Shown piece by piece: positions 9,405 to 18,056 of a stretch of 64,000 nucleotides of DNA (positions are counted from its first letter, which is position 1; the number at the start of each line of letters is the position of its first letter). The stretch covers positions 8,635-72,634 of the forward strand of contig HF987957.1 of NCBI GenBank assembly GCA_000431835.1, written 5' to 3'. The translations under genes were made by a program, and so were the position numbers. A model generated the notes under the pieces. It searched no databases. It was given only the letters and a program-made list of their open reading frames with translations, and was not told the origin of the DNA. Source of the DNA: Succinatimonas sp. CAG:777 (GTDB taxonomy: Bacteria > Pseudomonadota > Gammaproteobacteria > Enterobacterales > Succinivibrionaceae).

Positions 9405-9526
9405 CAGTCGTTCTTCTTAAAGAAAGACAGCATGTTTTTACTACGATAGATTTTAGCTAACACACAAATGATGTAAAATTGTGAATAGTATAACGCAACT
9501 TGTTATTTATTATCACCTTGTATTAT

Positions 9527-9543
9527 CAAGATGATTCATCTTG
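9527..9543. repeat. Inverted repeat in the mfd upstream region
   Basis: CAAGATG and CATCTTG (7-base perfect arms, ATT spacer) lie between the divergent mfd and DUF6056-like genes, about 115 bases before the mfd start. It has no T-tract. It could be an operator, but I know no regulator with this site. Confidence 0.4.
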
Positions 9544-9656
9544 TCATTCTTACTGATAGTATCGTGTGACATTTGATAGTTCATGTAATTCAATATATTG
9601 CTAAAAAATAGATATTGAAGACAGTTCAGGCAAAAAAAACATAAAAGCAAACAACA

Positions 9657-12600
9657 ATGCAGTTAAAAGATCTTATAAAGGGTGGCATCAATGCAACCTT
9701 TTCTAATACCGTAAAATCAATTGGTAATTTAAATTCTACAGGTTTGACAGGAGCCATAGCTGCTATTTATGAGCAAGCTACACACGATTGTACATCTTGT
9801 CCTATATTAGTAATTTGTGCCGATAGCTTTGATGCTCAAAGCTTAAGAACCAATTTAAAGGCTCTACTTCCTAAAACTGACATTGAGTATTTCTCAGATT
9901 GGGAAACCTTGCCATATGATACTTTATCCCCTCATCAGGATATTGTCTCTTCAAGAATAAAGCTCTTAGCTGCAATGCCTGAGATGTCAGATGGTATTGT
10001 CATTACTACTGTACAAGCTCTAATGCCAAGAATTGCTCCTTTGTCTTTTATAAAAAAGCAAAGCTTTTCTATAAAAGTTGGTGATAAACGTGACATCACC
10101 ATGATGAAAAAAGATCTTACAACTCATGGTTACCTCCTTGTAGAGCAAGTACTCTCTCCAGGTGAATTTGCAGTACGAGGTTCTATTGTCGATATCTATC
10201 CTATGGGTTCTAAGACACCATACAGAATAGATTTCTTTGATGATGAAGTTGATAGCTTGAGAATTTTTGACGTCGACTCCCAAAGATCATTAGAAAAAAT
10301 TAATTCTGTTTCAATGTTACCAGCTCATGAATTTCCTCTAGATGAGTCAGGTATCAGTCTGTTCAGAAGTAATTATAGAGATGCCTTTATAGGAGCAAAT
10401 CTTACTAATCATCCTATCTATCAGGCAATTTCTAAAGGAGCAATTCCAGCTGGTATTGAATACTATCTACCTCTATTCTTTAGTGAAGTTGAACCTGTAT
10501 TTAACTACTTAAATGAAAAGTTCAAAATCATAACTGTAGATGATGTAACTAAAGCTTGTGACGATTTCGATGTAGATGTTCATAAAAGAGCTTTAGAGTA
10601 CGCTGGTAACTCAGATCACCCAACTCTGCCTGCTCAAAGAGTATTTTTAACTCCTAAAGAATTTAATGATAACTTAAAAAAGTTTGAAAGAATTTCTTTA
10701 TACAAAAATCCTTTTGCAAAAGATTCAGTCTCAAAACGAGGCTTTTACAATACTGATTTTGAAAAGGTACCAGAGATTGCTTTTAACCATCAGGAAAAAG
10801 AATCATCAAGAGCTTTTATTGCCTTTACTGATGACAAAATCAGTCACGGTTACAGAATTTTAATCTGTGCGCTCTCTGAAGGAAGGCGTCAGTCCTTAAG
10901 AGAAATCATGCCTCAAGTTTTAGTTGATAAATTTGGCATGAAAGCAGCCTCATCTTTTGAGGACTTTTTAAACGAAAAAGCCCCTCTGATGATGACTATT
11001 GCTCCTTTTGATGAAGGTATGATCCTTCCATCATCAAAACTGTGTGTCTTAACAGAAAGTGAGCTTTTAGGCTTTAAAGTTGTAAAACAAAGAAGAGCTT
11101 CATATAAATCGAAGCTCTCTCAGGATACCATCATCCGCAACCTCTCATCCTTAAAAGAAGGTCAAGTCGTAGTTCACATCGACCATGGTATCGGTCGTTA
11201 TCGTGGTCTTAAGATCTTGGATATTGGAGGCATCAAAGGTGAATTCTTAACCATAGAATACCTAAATGGTGATATGCTCAATATCCCTATTACCTCTTTA
11301 TCAAAAGTCGCAAGATACTCTGGCTCTGAGAATCCTCCTTTATCACGATTGGGTAATGACACTTGGTCTAAAAAGAAAGCTAAAGCAGTACAAAAGGTAA
11401 CAGATGTTGCAGCTCAGCTTTTAGATCTTTATGCTCGCCGTGAAGCTGTCGCAGGTACTGCATTTAAAGTTGATGAAAAAGCTTTGGATGAATTTGCTTC
11501 AGGATTTGGCTATCAGGAAACTCCTGATCAGATGGCTGCCATTAACAACACTATTTACGATCTGTCAAAAGAACAGCCAATGGACAGATTAGTTTGCGGT
11601 GATGTAGGTTTTGGTAAAACCGAGGTTGCCCTACGTGCAGCTTTTGTGGTGGCATCAGCAGGCTCTCAGGTTGCAGTCCTAGTACCTACTACAATTCTAG
11701 CAGAGCAACACTATCAAAACTTTAAAGACAGATTTGCTGGTACTGCAATCAATGTTGAACTTCTATCTCGTTTTAAAACAGTAAAACAACAAAACGAGGT
11801 AATAAAAGAGATAGAAAAAGGTAGTGTTGATATCATCATCGGTACACATAAACTTCTATCAAAAGACATTAAATTTAAAAAGTTAGGCCTTATCATTGTT
11901 GATGAGGAGCACCGCTTTGGTGTAAAACAAAAAGAGCGCTTAAAGGAAATTAGAGCTCAGGTTGATTTGCTGACTCTTACAGCAACTCCTATTCCTCGTA
12001 CTTTGAACATGGCTATGGAAGGAATGAGAGAGCTCTCTATCATTGCAACTCCACCAGAGCACAGACTTGCAGTTAAAACCTTTGTAACAGAAAAATCTGA
12101 TGCCTTAACCCGTGAAGCTATCATGCGTGAATTGCGTCGTGGAGGACAGGTCTACTACCTGCATAATGATGTTGCAACCATCAACCAAAGAGCAGAACAA
12201 TTAGCTAAATTAGTACCAGAGGCAAAAATCGGTATTGGTCATGGTCAGTTAAATGAACGTGATCTGCAAAAGGTGATGAGAGACTTCTATCACCAAAGAT
12301 TTAACCTTTTAGTTTGCTCTACTATAGTTGAAAATGGTCTTGATGTGCCTACAGCTAATACCATCATCATCGATAGAGCTGATCTTTTAGGTTTAGCCCA
12401 GTTACACCAAATCAGAGGTCGTGTAGGACGTTCTCATCACCAAGCTTATGCATACCTCTTTACCCCTCCTAAACAGCTGTTATCAAAAGATGCTAAATTA
12501 AGACTTGATGCTATTTCTTCATTAGAAGAGTTAGGTGCTGGCTTCGTTCTTGCAACTCATGATATGGAAATTAGAGGTGCAGGTGAGCTTTTAGGTGAAG

Positions 12601-13172
12601 AACAGTCAGGTCAGATTGAATCTGTAGGTTTCTCACTCTACTCTGAGATGTTAGAAGCAGCTGTTAAAGCTCTAAAAGAAGGACATGAACCATCCCTTGC
12701 TGAAATTACCCTAAATGAGTGTGAAATCGATCTCCACTTACCATGTCTGCTACCAACTGACTATATTGCAGATGTAAATACCAGATTGTCTTTATACAAA
12801 CGTATTTCATCATGTAAGACGCCAGATCAGTTTGAAGATCTTAAAGTAGAACTTATTGATAGATTTGGTTTCTTGCCAGATGCTACTAAAAACCTCTTTG
12901 AGATATCATCTTTAAAGCTTTTAGCAACCGAGCTTGGAATTAAGAGAATTAACGGCGATGCTAAAGGAGGCATCATTGAGTTAAATCAGAATCATAAGAT
13001 CTCTAATGAGTATCTGATAAGACTCATGACTACCTGTAAACATAATGAATACAGAATCACTGGTCCCAGCTCATTAAGGTACAACGTACCTGAAAGTGAG
13101 TCTAGATCAAGACTTGAGATCTTAAAACAGTTGCTACAGGCATTTGCCGCTAATAGTTCACTTGCTAAATAA
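9657..13172 (+). CDS. mfd: Transcription-repair coupling factor
   Basis: Mfd removes RNA polymerase stalled at DNA lesions and recruits UvrA for strand-specific repair. The 1171-residue length fits the family. The N-terminal third is the UvrB-like module. The RNA-polymerase interacting domain holds VVHIDHGIGRYRGL near residue 506. The RecG-like motor follows: Walker A GDVGFGKTEVA near 647, the DEEH box (IIVDEEHRFGVKQ) near 747, motif III TLTATPIPRTL near 775 and motif VI QIRGRVGRSHHQAYAYL near 918. The TRCF domain forms the C-terminus. No clear Shine-Dalgarno sequence precedes the ATG, which sits in an A-rich stretch. Monocistronic; identification is secure. Confidence 0.98.
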   Translation: MQLKDLIKGGINATFSNTVKSIGNLNSTGLTGAIAAIYEQATHDCTSCPILVICADSFDAQSLRTNLKALLPKTDIEYFSDWETLPYDTLSPHQDIVSSRIKLLAAMPEMSDGIVITTVQALMPRIAPLSFIKKQSFSIKVGDKRDITMMKKDLTTHGYLLVEQVLSPGEFAVRGSIVDIYPMGSKTPYRIDFFDDEVDSLRIFDVDSQRSLEKINSVSMLPAHEFPLDESGISLFRSNYRDAFIGANLTNHPIYQAISKGAIPAGIEYYLPLFFSEVEPVFNYLNEKFKIITVDDVTKACDDFDVDVHKRALEYAGNSDHPTLPAQRVFLTPKEFNDNLKKFERISLYKNPFAKDSVSKRGFYNTDFEKVPEIAFNHQEKESSRAFIAFTDDKISHGYRILICALSEGRRQSLREIMPQVLVDKFGMKAASSFEDFLNEKAPLMMTIAPFDEGMILPSSKLCVLTESELLGFKVVKQRRASYKSKLSQDTIIRNLSSLKEGQVVVHIDHGIGRYRGLKILDIGGIKGEFLTIEYLNGDMLNIPITSLSKVARYSGSENPPLSRLGNDTWSKKKAKAVQKVTDVAAQLLDLYARREAVAGTAFKVDEKALDEFASGFGYQETPDQMAAINNTIYDLSKEQPMDRLVCGDVGFGKTEVALRAAFVVASAGSQVAVLVPTTILAEQHYQNFKDRFAGTAINVELLSRFKTVKQQNEVIKEIEKGSVDIIIGTHKLLSKDIKFKKLGLIIVDEEHRFGVKQKERLKEIRAQVDLLTLTATPIPRTLNMAMEGMRELSIIATPPEHRLAVKTFVTEKSDALTREAIMRELRRGGQVYYLHNDVATINQRAEQLAKLVPEAKIGIGHGQLNERDLQKVMRDFYHQRFNLLVCSTIVENGLDVPTANTIIIDRADLLGLAQLHQIRGRVGRSHHQAYAYLFTPPKQLLSKDAKLRLDAISSLEELGAGFVLATHDMEIRGAGELLGEEQSGQIESVGFSLYSEMLEAAVKALKEGHEPSLAEITLNECEIDLHLPCLLPTDYIADVNTRLSLYKRISSCKTPDQFEDLKVELIDRFGFLPDATKNLFEISSLKLLATELGIKRINGDAKGGIIELNQNHKISNEYLIRLMTTCKHNEYRITGPSSLRYNVPESESRSRLEILKQLLQAFAANSSLAK

Positions 13173-13320
13173 AGTATGCTCTAGAACTGAAAACACGTTA
13201 CGTGAGAGAACTATGAAACTTTTACAAATTGCAGTAAAGTGCATCTTTATTCAAAGCTAATAATATGATTGAGAAACTTGTAAGGGAAATAAAAGCGGAG
13301 ATACATTTTTGCTTAAACAA

Positions 13321-13348
13321 AACGCCTTCTATATTTCAAGAAAGCGTT
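13321..13348 (-). terminator. Likely terminator of the fumarase gene
   Basis: On the minus strand a 10-base stem with one mismatch (arms 13321-13330 and 13339-13348) is followed by TTGTTT-type T-rich sequence. It lies about 60 bases past the fumarase stop. A second hairpin at 13356-13389 (GAATATCC/GGATATTC arms) lies between it and the stop and lacks a T-tract. Confidence 0.55.
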
Positions 13349-13355
13349 CTCTCAT

Positions 13356-13389
13356 GAATATCCCCTAGTTCTGAGTTTAGAGGATATTC
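13356..13389. repeat. Hairpin between mfd and fumarase 3' ends
   Basis: GAATATCC and GGATATTC form an 8-base perfect stem that continues with CTA/TAG after a C-A mismatch. It sits between two convergent genes and may shield or terminate transcripts, but no clear T-tract follows on either strand. Confidence 0.5.
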
Positions 13390-13410
13390 AATTTAGTTTA
13401 AGTACTTTAA

Positions 13411-14940
13411 TTAGATGTACTTGAACTTAATCTCAGCAATCTTCTTTGACCACTGCTCAGGTCCAATCTTATGGATTGAGTTACCTTCACTGTCAACCGC
13501 AACGGTAACAGGCATATCAACAACCTTGTACTCACGGATAGCTTCCATGCCAAGATCTTCGAATGCTAGAACTTTAGCTGACTTAATTGCCTTAGATACC
13601 AAGTAAGCTGCACCACCGGTTGCCATTAAGTAAGCAGCCTTGTGCTTCTTGATTGAAGCGATAGCCTCAGGACCTCGCTCTGACTTACCAATCATACCGT
13701 ATAGACCTGTCTGTGAAAGCATTGTTTCAACGAACTTATCCATACGAGTTGAAGTGGTAGGACCCGCAGGACCAACAACTTCATTACCAACAGCAGGTAC
13801 TGGTCCTACGTAGTAGATGAACTTCTTGTGGAAATCAACACCTTCAGGTAGAGGCTTACCCTGAGCGATTAAGTCACATACTCTCTTATGAGCAGCATCA
13901 CGACCCGTTAAGATAGTACCTGATAATAATAAGGTCTCGCCCATCTTCCATGAAGCAATCTCTTCTTTAGTGATAGTATCAAGATTTACTCTCTTAACAT
14001 TTGCACTTGCACCACCGATTTCGATATCTGGGTAGTCATCTAATGATGGAGGTGTGAAGGTTGCTGGACCTGTACCATCTAACTCAAAATCAATGTGACG
14101 AGTTGCAGCACAGTTAGGAATAATTGTAGTAGCCTTTGATACTGCGTGGCATGGGTAGGTCTTAACCTTAACATCAAGAACAGTGGTAATACCACCTAAG
14201 CCCTGAGCACCGATACCTAACTTGTTGATCTTGTCATAAAGCTCAAGTCTTAACTCTTCTTCAGCGTTCTTAGGTCCGCGAGCAATTAACTCCTGGATAT
14301 CGATAGGATCATTTAAAGCTTCTTTAGCTAAAATTGCAGACTTCTCAGGAGTACCGCCAACGCCGATACCAATAATTCCTGGAGGACACCAACCAGCTCC
14401 CATTAGAGGGATCTGGCTTAATACGTAATCAACTACGCTGTCTGATGGGTTTAACATTCTCATGTGGGTCTTGTTCTCAGATCCACCACCCTTTGATGCA
14501 ATAGCTACTTCTACCTTATTACCATGAACCATCTCAATGTGAACTACAGTAGGAGTATTGTCTTTGGTGTTAATTCTCTTTCCTAATGGATCCATTAGGA
14601 TTGACTTACGTAGAGGGTTTGTTGGGAAAGCATATGCTCTTCTAGTACCCTCATCCACCATTTCCTGAATAGTCATGTCGCCTTCAAAGCGAACATCCAT
14701 ACCGATCTTAACGAAACAGGTAACAGCACCTGTATCTTGGCACAATGGACGGTGTCCGATTGCACACATTTTTGAATTTACTAAGATCTGTGCGATTGCG
14801 TTCTTTGCTGATGGATTCTGCTCAATTTCATAGGCATGTTTCATAGCCTTTAAGAAATCTTTTGGATGATAATAAGAAATGAACTGAATCGCATCACAGA
14901 CAGACTCAATGAAGTCAGCTGTCTTAATCAATGTTGTCAT
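13411..14940 (-). CDS. fumA: Fumarate hydratase, class I (iron-sulfur, FumA/FumB type)
   Basis: Interconverts fumarate and malate. In an anaerobe it likely runs toward fumarate to feed fumarate reduction and succinate formation. The single 509-residue chain holds both alpha and beta domains, as in E. coli FumA/FumB. Cluster-ligand candidates are the cysteines in PLCQDTGAV (near residue 105), AGWCPPGIIGIGVGGTPEK (near 183) and IPNCAATRH. The C-terminal domain has VGPAGPTTSTRMDKF and ATGGAAYLVSKAIKSAKV. AAGGAAA lies about ten bases before the ATG at 14938-14940. The mRNA leader would contain a compact three-way-junction structure at 15005-15070. FumA and FumB cannot be told apart by sequence here. 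Confidence 0.96.
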   Translation of the reverse strand: MTTLIKTADFIESVCDAIQFISYYHPKDFLKAMKHAYEIEQNPSAKNAIAQILVNSKMCAIGHRPLCQDTGAVTCFVKIGMDVRFEGDMTIQEMVDEGTRRAYAFPTNPLRKSILMDPLGKRINTKDNTPTVVHIEMVHGNKVEVAIASKGGGSENKTHMRMLNPSDSVVDYVLSQIPLMGAGWCPPGIIGIGVGGTPEKSAILAKEALNDPIDIQELIARGPKNAEEELRLELYDKINKLGIGAQGLGGITTVLDVKVKTYPCHAVSKATTIIPNCAATRHIDFELDGTGPATFTPPSLDDYPDIEIGGASANVKRVNLDTITKEEIASWKMGETLLLSGTILTGRDAAHKRVCDLIAQGKPLPEGVDFHKKFIYYVGPVPAVGNEVVGPAGPTTSTRMDKFVETMLSQTGLYGMIGKSERGPEAIASIKKHKAAYLMATGGAAYLVSKAIKSAKVLAFEDLGMEAIREYKVVDMPVTVAVDSEGNSIHKIGPEQWSKKIAEIKFKYI

Positions 14941-15352
14941 AGATGGTACTTTCCTTGTTCAGTGAACCGTTGTAATCAATTGTTTATTTGACTACAGCTG
15001 TCTGCAACTGCCAATTTTAATTTCTGCTATGTTTTAGCAGAGGCGGTTCGTTACCGCTAAAATTAAGTTGTAATTCGCATACAACAGCAGGAATTATAGC
15101 ATAATTAGTCTGTATAAAAGTGACATCGCAAACGATTTAACAAAGCCTTGCAAACTAAATTTCAACATCAAGTAGTCACATCTCGACCTCAAAATGACGC
15201 TCAAAATGGCGTAAATAACTGGGGAGACAAAAAAGTTACCAGTGAATTTGAGTAACTTTACGATTTTGTTCAAAAAAAATTACCCATAAACTTAAGTAAT
15301 TGTCTTGTATACCGTTATAATAACGAGAATGTTTCGGTTTTGAGAAGCGATT
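14941..15352. promoter_or_regulatory. Divergent control region, fumarase / unknown membrane protein
   Basis: A 412-base region serving fumarase leftward and the 259-residue protein rightward. It contains the RNA-like structure at 15005-15070 (separate entry) and two inverted repeats with related half-sites: AAAGTTAC/GTAACTTT at 15232-15259 and AATTAC/GTAATT at 15278-15301, centres 44 bases apart. A consensus -10 box TATAAT lies at 15316-15321 for the rightward gene, with no good -35. The paired repeats just before that -10 suggest operators; this is inferred. Confidence 0.45.
15005..15070 (-). ncRNA. Candidate structured 5' leader of fumarase (three-way junction)
   Basis: Read on the minus strand, a closing stem pairs 15064-15058 with 15019-15013 (7 base pairs) and extends outward through CAAC/GTTG at 15070-15067 and 15008-15005. 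It encloses two perfect hairpins: GCGGT/ACCGC (15057-15053 with 15047-15043) and CTGCTA/TAGCAG (15040-15035 with 15029-15024). The 66-base element ends 65 bases before the fumarase ATG. The same pairings exist on the plus strand, but the nearest rightward gene is 280 bases away. I match it to no known riboswitch class. Confidence 0.5.
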
Positions 15353-16132
15353 ATGTTTATTACAATAGCTGTTATATTTGTTCTTCTAGCAAGTTTTCTT
15401 TTAATCATTGTGAATATGTACAGTGATTATGTTGCCCGCCGTGAGCAGGATGCTAGACTTATCTCTACTAGAGCAAGAAACATCATCACCGAATGTGAAG
15501 AACTGCTTTTAAACCAAGCTCAAGTTGCATTTTCCAAAACACTAGTTTTAGTTCTTCACTACAGAATTATCAGAGCTTTAAGAAAAAGAGCAATTGATCC
15601 TAAAACCCGTGATGAGGTAAAAGACAGAATTGCTAACGAAGAAAAGATCATTGCCGAGCTAAAAACCAATTACAAAGAATTAAGTACTTTTAAGGCCCCT
15701 GAAAATGATGCTATGGCTATTGCTCAACTTCGTGTTATCAGAAGATTACGTAGCATCTTAAAGTCAGAGATGACATCAGGTATTCCTTTAAATCCATCTC
15801 AATTAAATAAAGAAGATCGTCGTCTGTACATTCTGGTGCTAAAAGTTAACATTTCAAACTTAATTCAGAAAGTTTTCGAAATGAAAAGACTACGTCAAAT
15901 AGGTTCTTGCAGACAGCTTATTGATAAAGGTTTAAGTGTTATCAAAGCTTCTGGTGTAAAAGACGGTTGGCTTACTGAAAAAGAAGATCTTCTAACAAAC
16001 CTTTTAAATGGCATCAATGCTGAAACTAAGATTAAAGATCCTGCAAAGAAAGAAAAGGCTGACGCTGATGGTCAGAGTTTAGCCGATAAGAGCGATCTTG
16101 ATGAAATCTTTGGTGATAAGAAGAAGTGGTAA
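15353..16132 (+). CDS. Membrane-anchored protein of unknown function
   Basis: I do not recognise a family with confidence. The 259-residue protein starts with one strong hydrophobic segment (residues 1-21) directly followed by a cytoplasmic-type charged region, so it is probably anchored by its N-terminus with the bulk inside the cell. The rest is helical and very rich in Lys, Arg, Glu and Leu, with likely coiled-coil stretches around residues 80-110 and 180-220. The C-terminus ends in an acidic/basic SDLDEIFGDKKKW, a tail style seen in some conserved gammaproteobacterial proteins of unknown role. It has its own -10 box (15316-15321) and a strong terminator, so it is monocistronic. Confidence 0.75.
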   Translation: MFITIAVIFVLLASFLLIIVNMYSDYVARREQDARLISTRARNIITECEELLLNQAQVAFSKTLVLVLHYRIIRALRKRAIDPKTRDEVKDRIANEEKIIAELKTNYKELSTFKAPENDAMAIAQLRVIRRLRSILKSEMTSGIPLNPSQLNKEDRRLYILVLKVNISNLIQKVFEMKRLRQIGSCRQLIDKGLSVIKASGVKDGWLTEKEDLLTNLLNGINAETKIKDPAKKEKADADGQSLADKSDLDEIFGDKKKW

Positions 16133-16160
16133 TAACTACTTTAATCCATCTTCAAGAATA

Positions 16161-16185
16161 CGGTGAAAACTAATTCACCGTTTTT
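16161..16185 (+). terminator. Intrinsic terminator
   Basis: CGGTGAA and TTCACCG form a 7-base perfect stem (16161-16180) followed by TTTTT. It lies 29 bases after the stop of the 259-residue membrane-anchored protein gene. Confidence 0.88.
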
Positions 16186-16192
16186 AGTCTTG

Positions 16193-17848
16193 TTAAACTT
16201 TTTCTAAAGCTACAATCTCACAGACTTGGGTATCACTCTTTTCTCTACTCTTAGAATTATTCTCTAAAACTAAAGCTACTGGTATTACAGTCTTATCTGT
16301 AAGACGTCTTGCGTACTTGTTCTTTATGATTTGCTCTTTAGCTTCAGAAAGTTTTGTGTCAATGTCTTTACTGTTATCTGTTACCTTTAATTCAAAGACA
16401 TACAGATAGTCACCAGCTTCAGCTGTAATATCTGCTCTGCCACAGGCTCCCATTACCTCTGTTGAGGCAGTTACATTAAAAGTAAGCATTGCTAGCTTTA
16501 GTACATCTCTAAAACAAGCTTCATTAAAGTTCTTTACTGTTTCATATGAAAACTCATTGATAAAGGTATTAAAAAGCTCTTTTATCTTGTCTAAGTTTCC
16601 TGATGCTAAAACTTCTTTGAATGGTTCTACATACTTTAACTTAGCTTCCTTTGTTTTGGTAAGCTCGTTGAGCACAATGTTAGAATACGCTTTCTTAACT
16701 TCTAAATTTGGAATTCCAACCTTAAAAATATCATCAACAACAGCTTTAATACAGAAATAACCAGCCTGATACAAAATAGCAAACAGGTCAAGATTTGCCA
16801 TATTTTCAATTTTAGGATACAGGTACTCTGCTGCTGAATTAACTGTAGAGTCAATATTCAACAGTGACTGTAAATCATCTGTATTGTATTTTTCTAAACC
16901 TTGCTTTAGGTAATTTACTAAGAATGTTGGTGTTGATCCTCCTGATACAACCCAGTAAGGAATGAAACCTCTAACAGGAGCATCAAAGAAGTTTACTATC
17001 GACCAAGGATTGTAAACATGATTGAGTGCTTCTTCATCAAAGCTATAGCCGTCATAGTTTCTTTTTAACTCTGATACAACTAAATCATGTGTATATCGTT
17101 CTGTATGGTACTTCTTGTTTAAGACCTCGACAGCATTATCAATATATTCACCAAAATATAATTCTAACTCTTCACTGGTATAACCTAATAAAGCACCGTA
17201 TCTTAGATCTAAAGTTAAATCTTTTAAATTATTAAATGCAGAGAATATAGAGGTATGTGAGTAGTAAGTTACACCTGTAATAAAGATAAAACGGAATTTT
17301 CCGTCACATGATTTAACAGTTAAATAGAAGTTAGATAAGATCTTACGTCTATCTTCAAATTCATTGCTATCATTTAAGACAGCTGTTAATGGTGCATCAT
17401 ATTCATCTACTAGCAATACCACTTCACTTTCTGTATCTAGTGTCTTTTTTAGCAAGTTAGCCGGACTATCTATATTTTCTTTTGTAGGTTCAATACCTGC
17501 TTCTTCAAGTGAAAGCTTAAAGGCATCCATAAATTCTTTATTAAAAGAACTGTTTGAAGGAACCTCTCTGAATGTAGAAAAATCTAAATGGATAACCTTA
17601 TATGTTTTGTCTTTCCATAAAGGTTCAATCTCTAAACCTTTAAACCTCTCTGTTCCATGAGCAAAGAGTTCATGGAAGGTATTGATAAGAGTTGACTTAC
17701 CAAAGCGTCTTGGACGTGAAATGAAATATGGGCCTTTTTCATCTTTTGCAATTTGGCAAATTAAAGCAGTCTTATCTACATATACTCTATTATTGTCAAT
17801 AAGATCTCTAAAATTGCATGAATTTGGCAGTAGCTTTGTAAATTTCAT
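16193..17848 (-). CDS. AAA-ATPase-like protein with C-terminal PD-(D/E)XK nuclease domain
   Basis: A 551-residue protein of the large AAA-ATPase_like / PDDEXK_9 family common in gut bacteria. The N-terminal half has YVDKTALI, the Walker-A-like loop ISRPRRFGKSTLINTF (near residues 43-58) and a Walker-B-like LLVDEYDAPL (near 145). The C-terminal domain shows GRADITAEAGDYLYVFELKV (near residues 480-500), which gives the D-x(n)-E-x-K nuclease signature. The family is often multicopy and has been linked to mobile or defence functions, but no specific role is established. It is a stand-alone gene. The start at 17846-17848 fits the conserved LPNSCNFRDLI N-terminus. Confidence 0.85.
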   Translation of the reverse strand: MKFTKLLPNSCNFRDLIDNNRVYVDKTALICQIAKDEKGPYFISRPRRFGKSTLINTFHELFAHGTERFKGLEIEPLWKDKTYKVIHLDFSTFREVPSNSSFNKEFMDAFKLSLEEAGIEPTKENIDSPANLLKKTLDTESEVVLLVDEYDAPLTAVLNDSNEFEDRRKILSNFYLTVKSCDGKFRFIFITGVTYYSHTSIFSAFNNLKDLTLDLRYGALLGYTSEELELYFGEYIDNAVEVLNKKYHTERYTHDLVVSELKRNYDGYSFDEEALNHVYNPWSIVNFFDAPVRGFIPYWVVSGGSTPTFLVNYLKQGLEKYNTDDLQSLLNIDSTVNSAAEYLYPKIENMANLDLFAILYQAGYFCIKAVVDDIFKVGIPNLEVKKAYSNIVLNELTKTKEAKLKYVEPFKEVLASGNLDKIKELFNTFINEFSYETVKNFNEACFRDVLKLAMLTFNVTASTEVMGACGRADITAEAGDYLYVFELKVTDNSKDIDTKLSEAKEQIIKNKYARRLTDKTVIPVALVLENNSKSREKSDTQVCEIVALEKV

Positions 17849-17983
17849 GTCATCGTCCTAAAAACTTTCTGATCTTTGATCTAAAGTATAGCATCTATTG
17901 AAACATTAACCTTATGTTAAATAGGGAAATAGTATGTTATCAAATTCGTTAATAAAAATTCCCAGCAGGGATTTAACCGTCGA

Positions 17984-18026
17984 GAATTTTCATACTTTGG
18001 CGTTAAAAGCACAAAGTATGAAATTC
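17984..18026. repeat. Large inverted repeat between two leftward genes
   Basis: GAATTTTCATACTTTG (17984-17999) and CAAAGTATGAAATTC (18012-18026) are inverted copies differing by one A, with a 12-base spacer. No T-tract follows on either strand. It sits 30 bases past the stop of the DUF945-like gene and may stabilise its mRNA end or be a REP-like element. Confidence 0.6.
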
Positions 18027-18056
18027 TGAGCTTGACTTATCAATCAGAACTACTCG

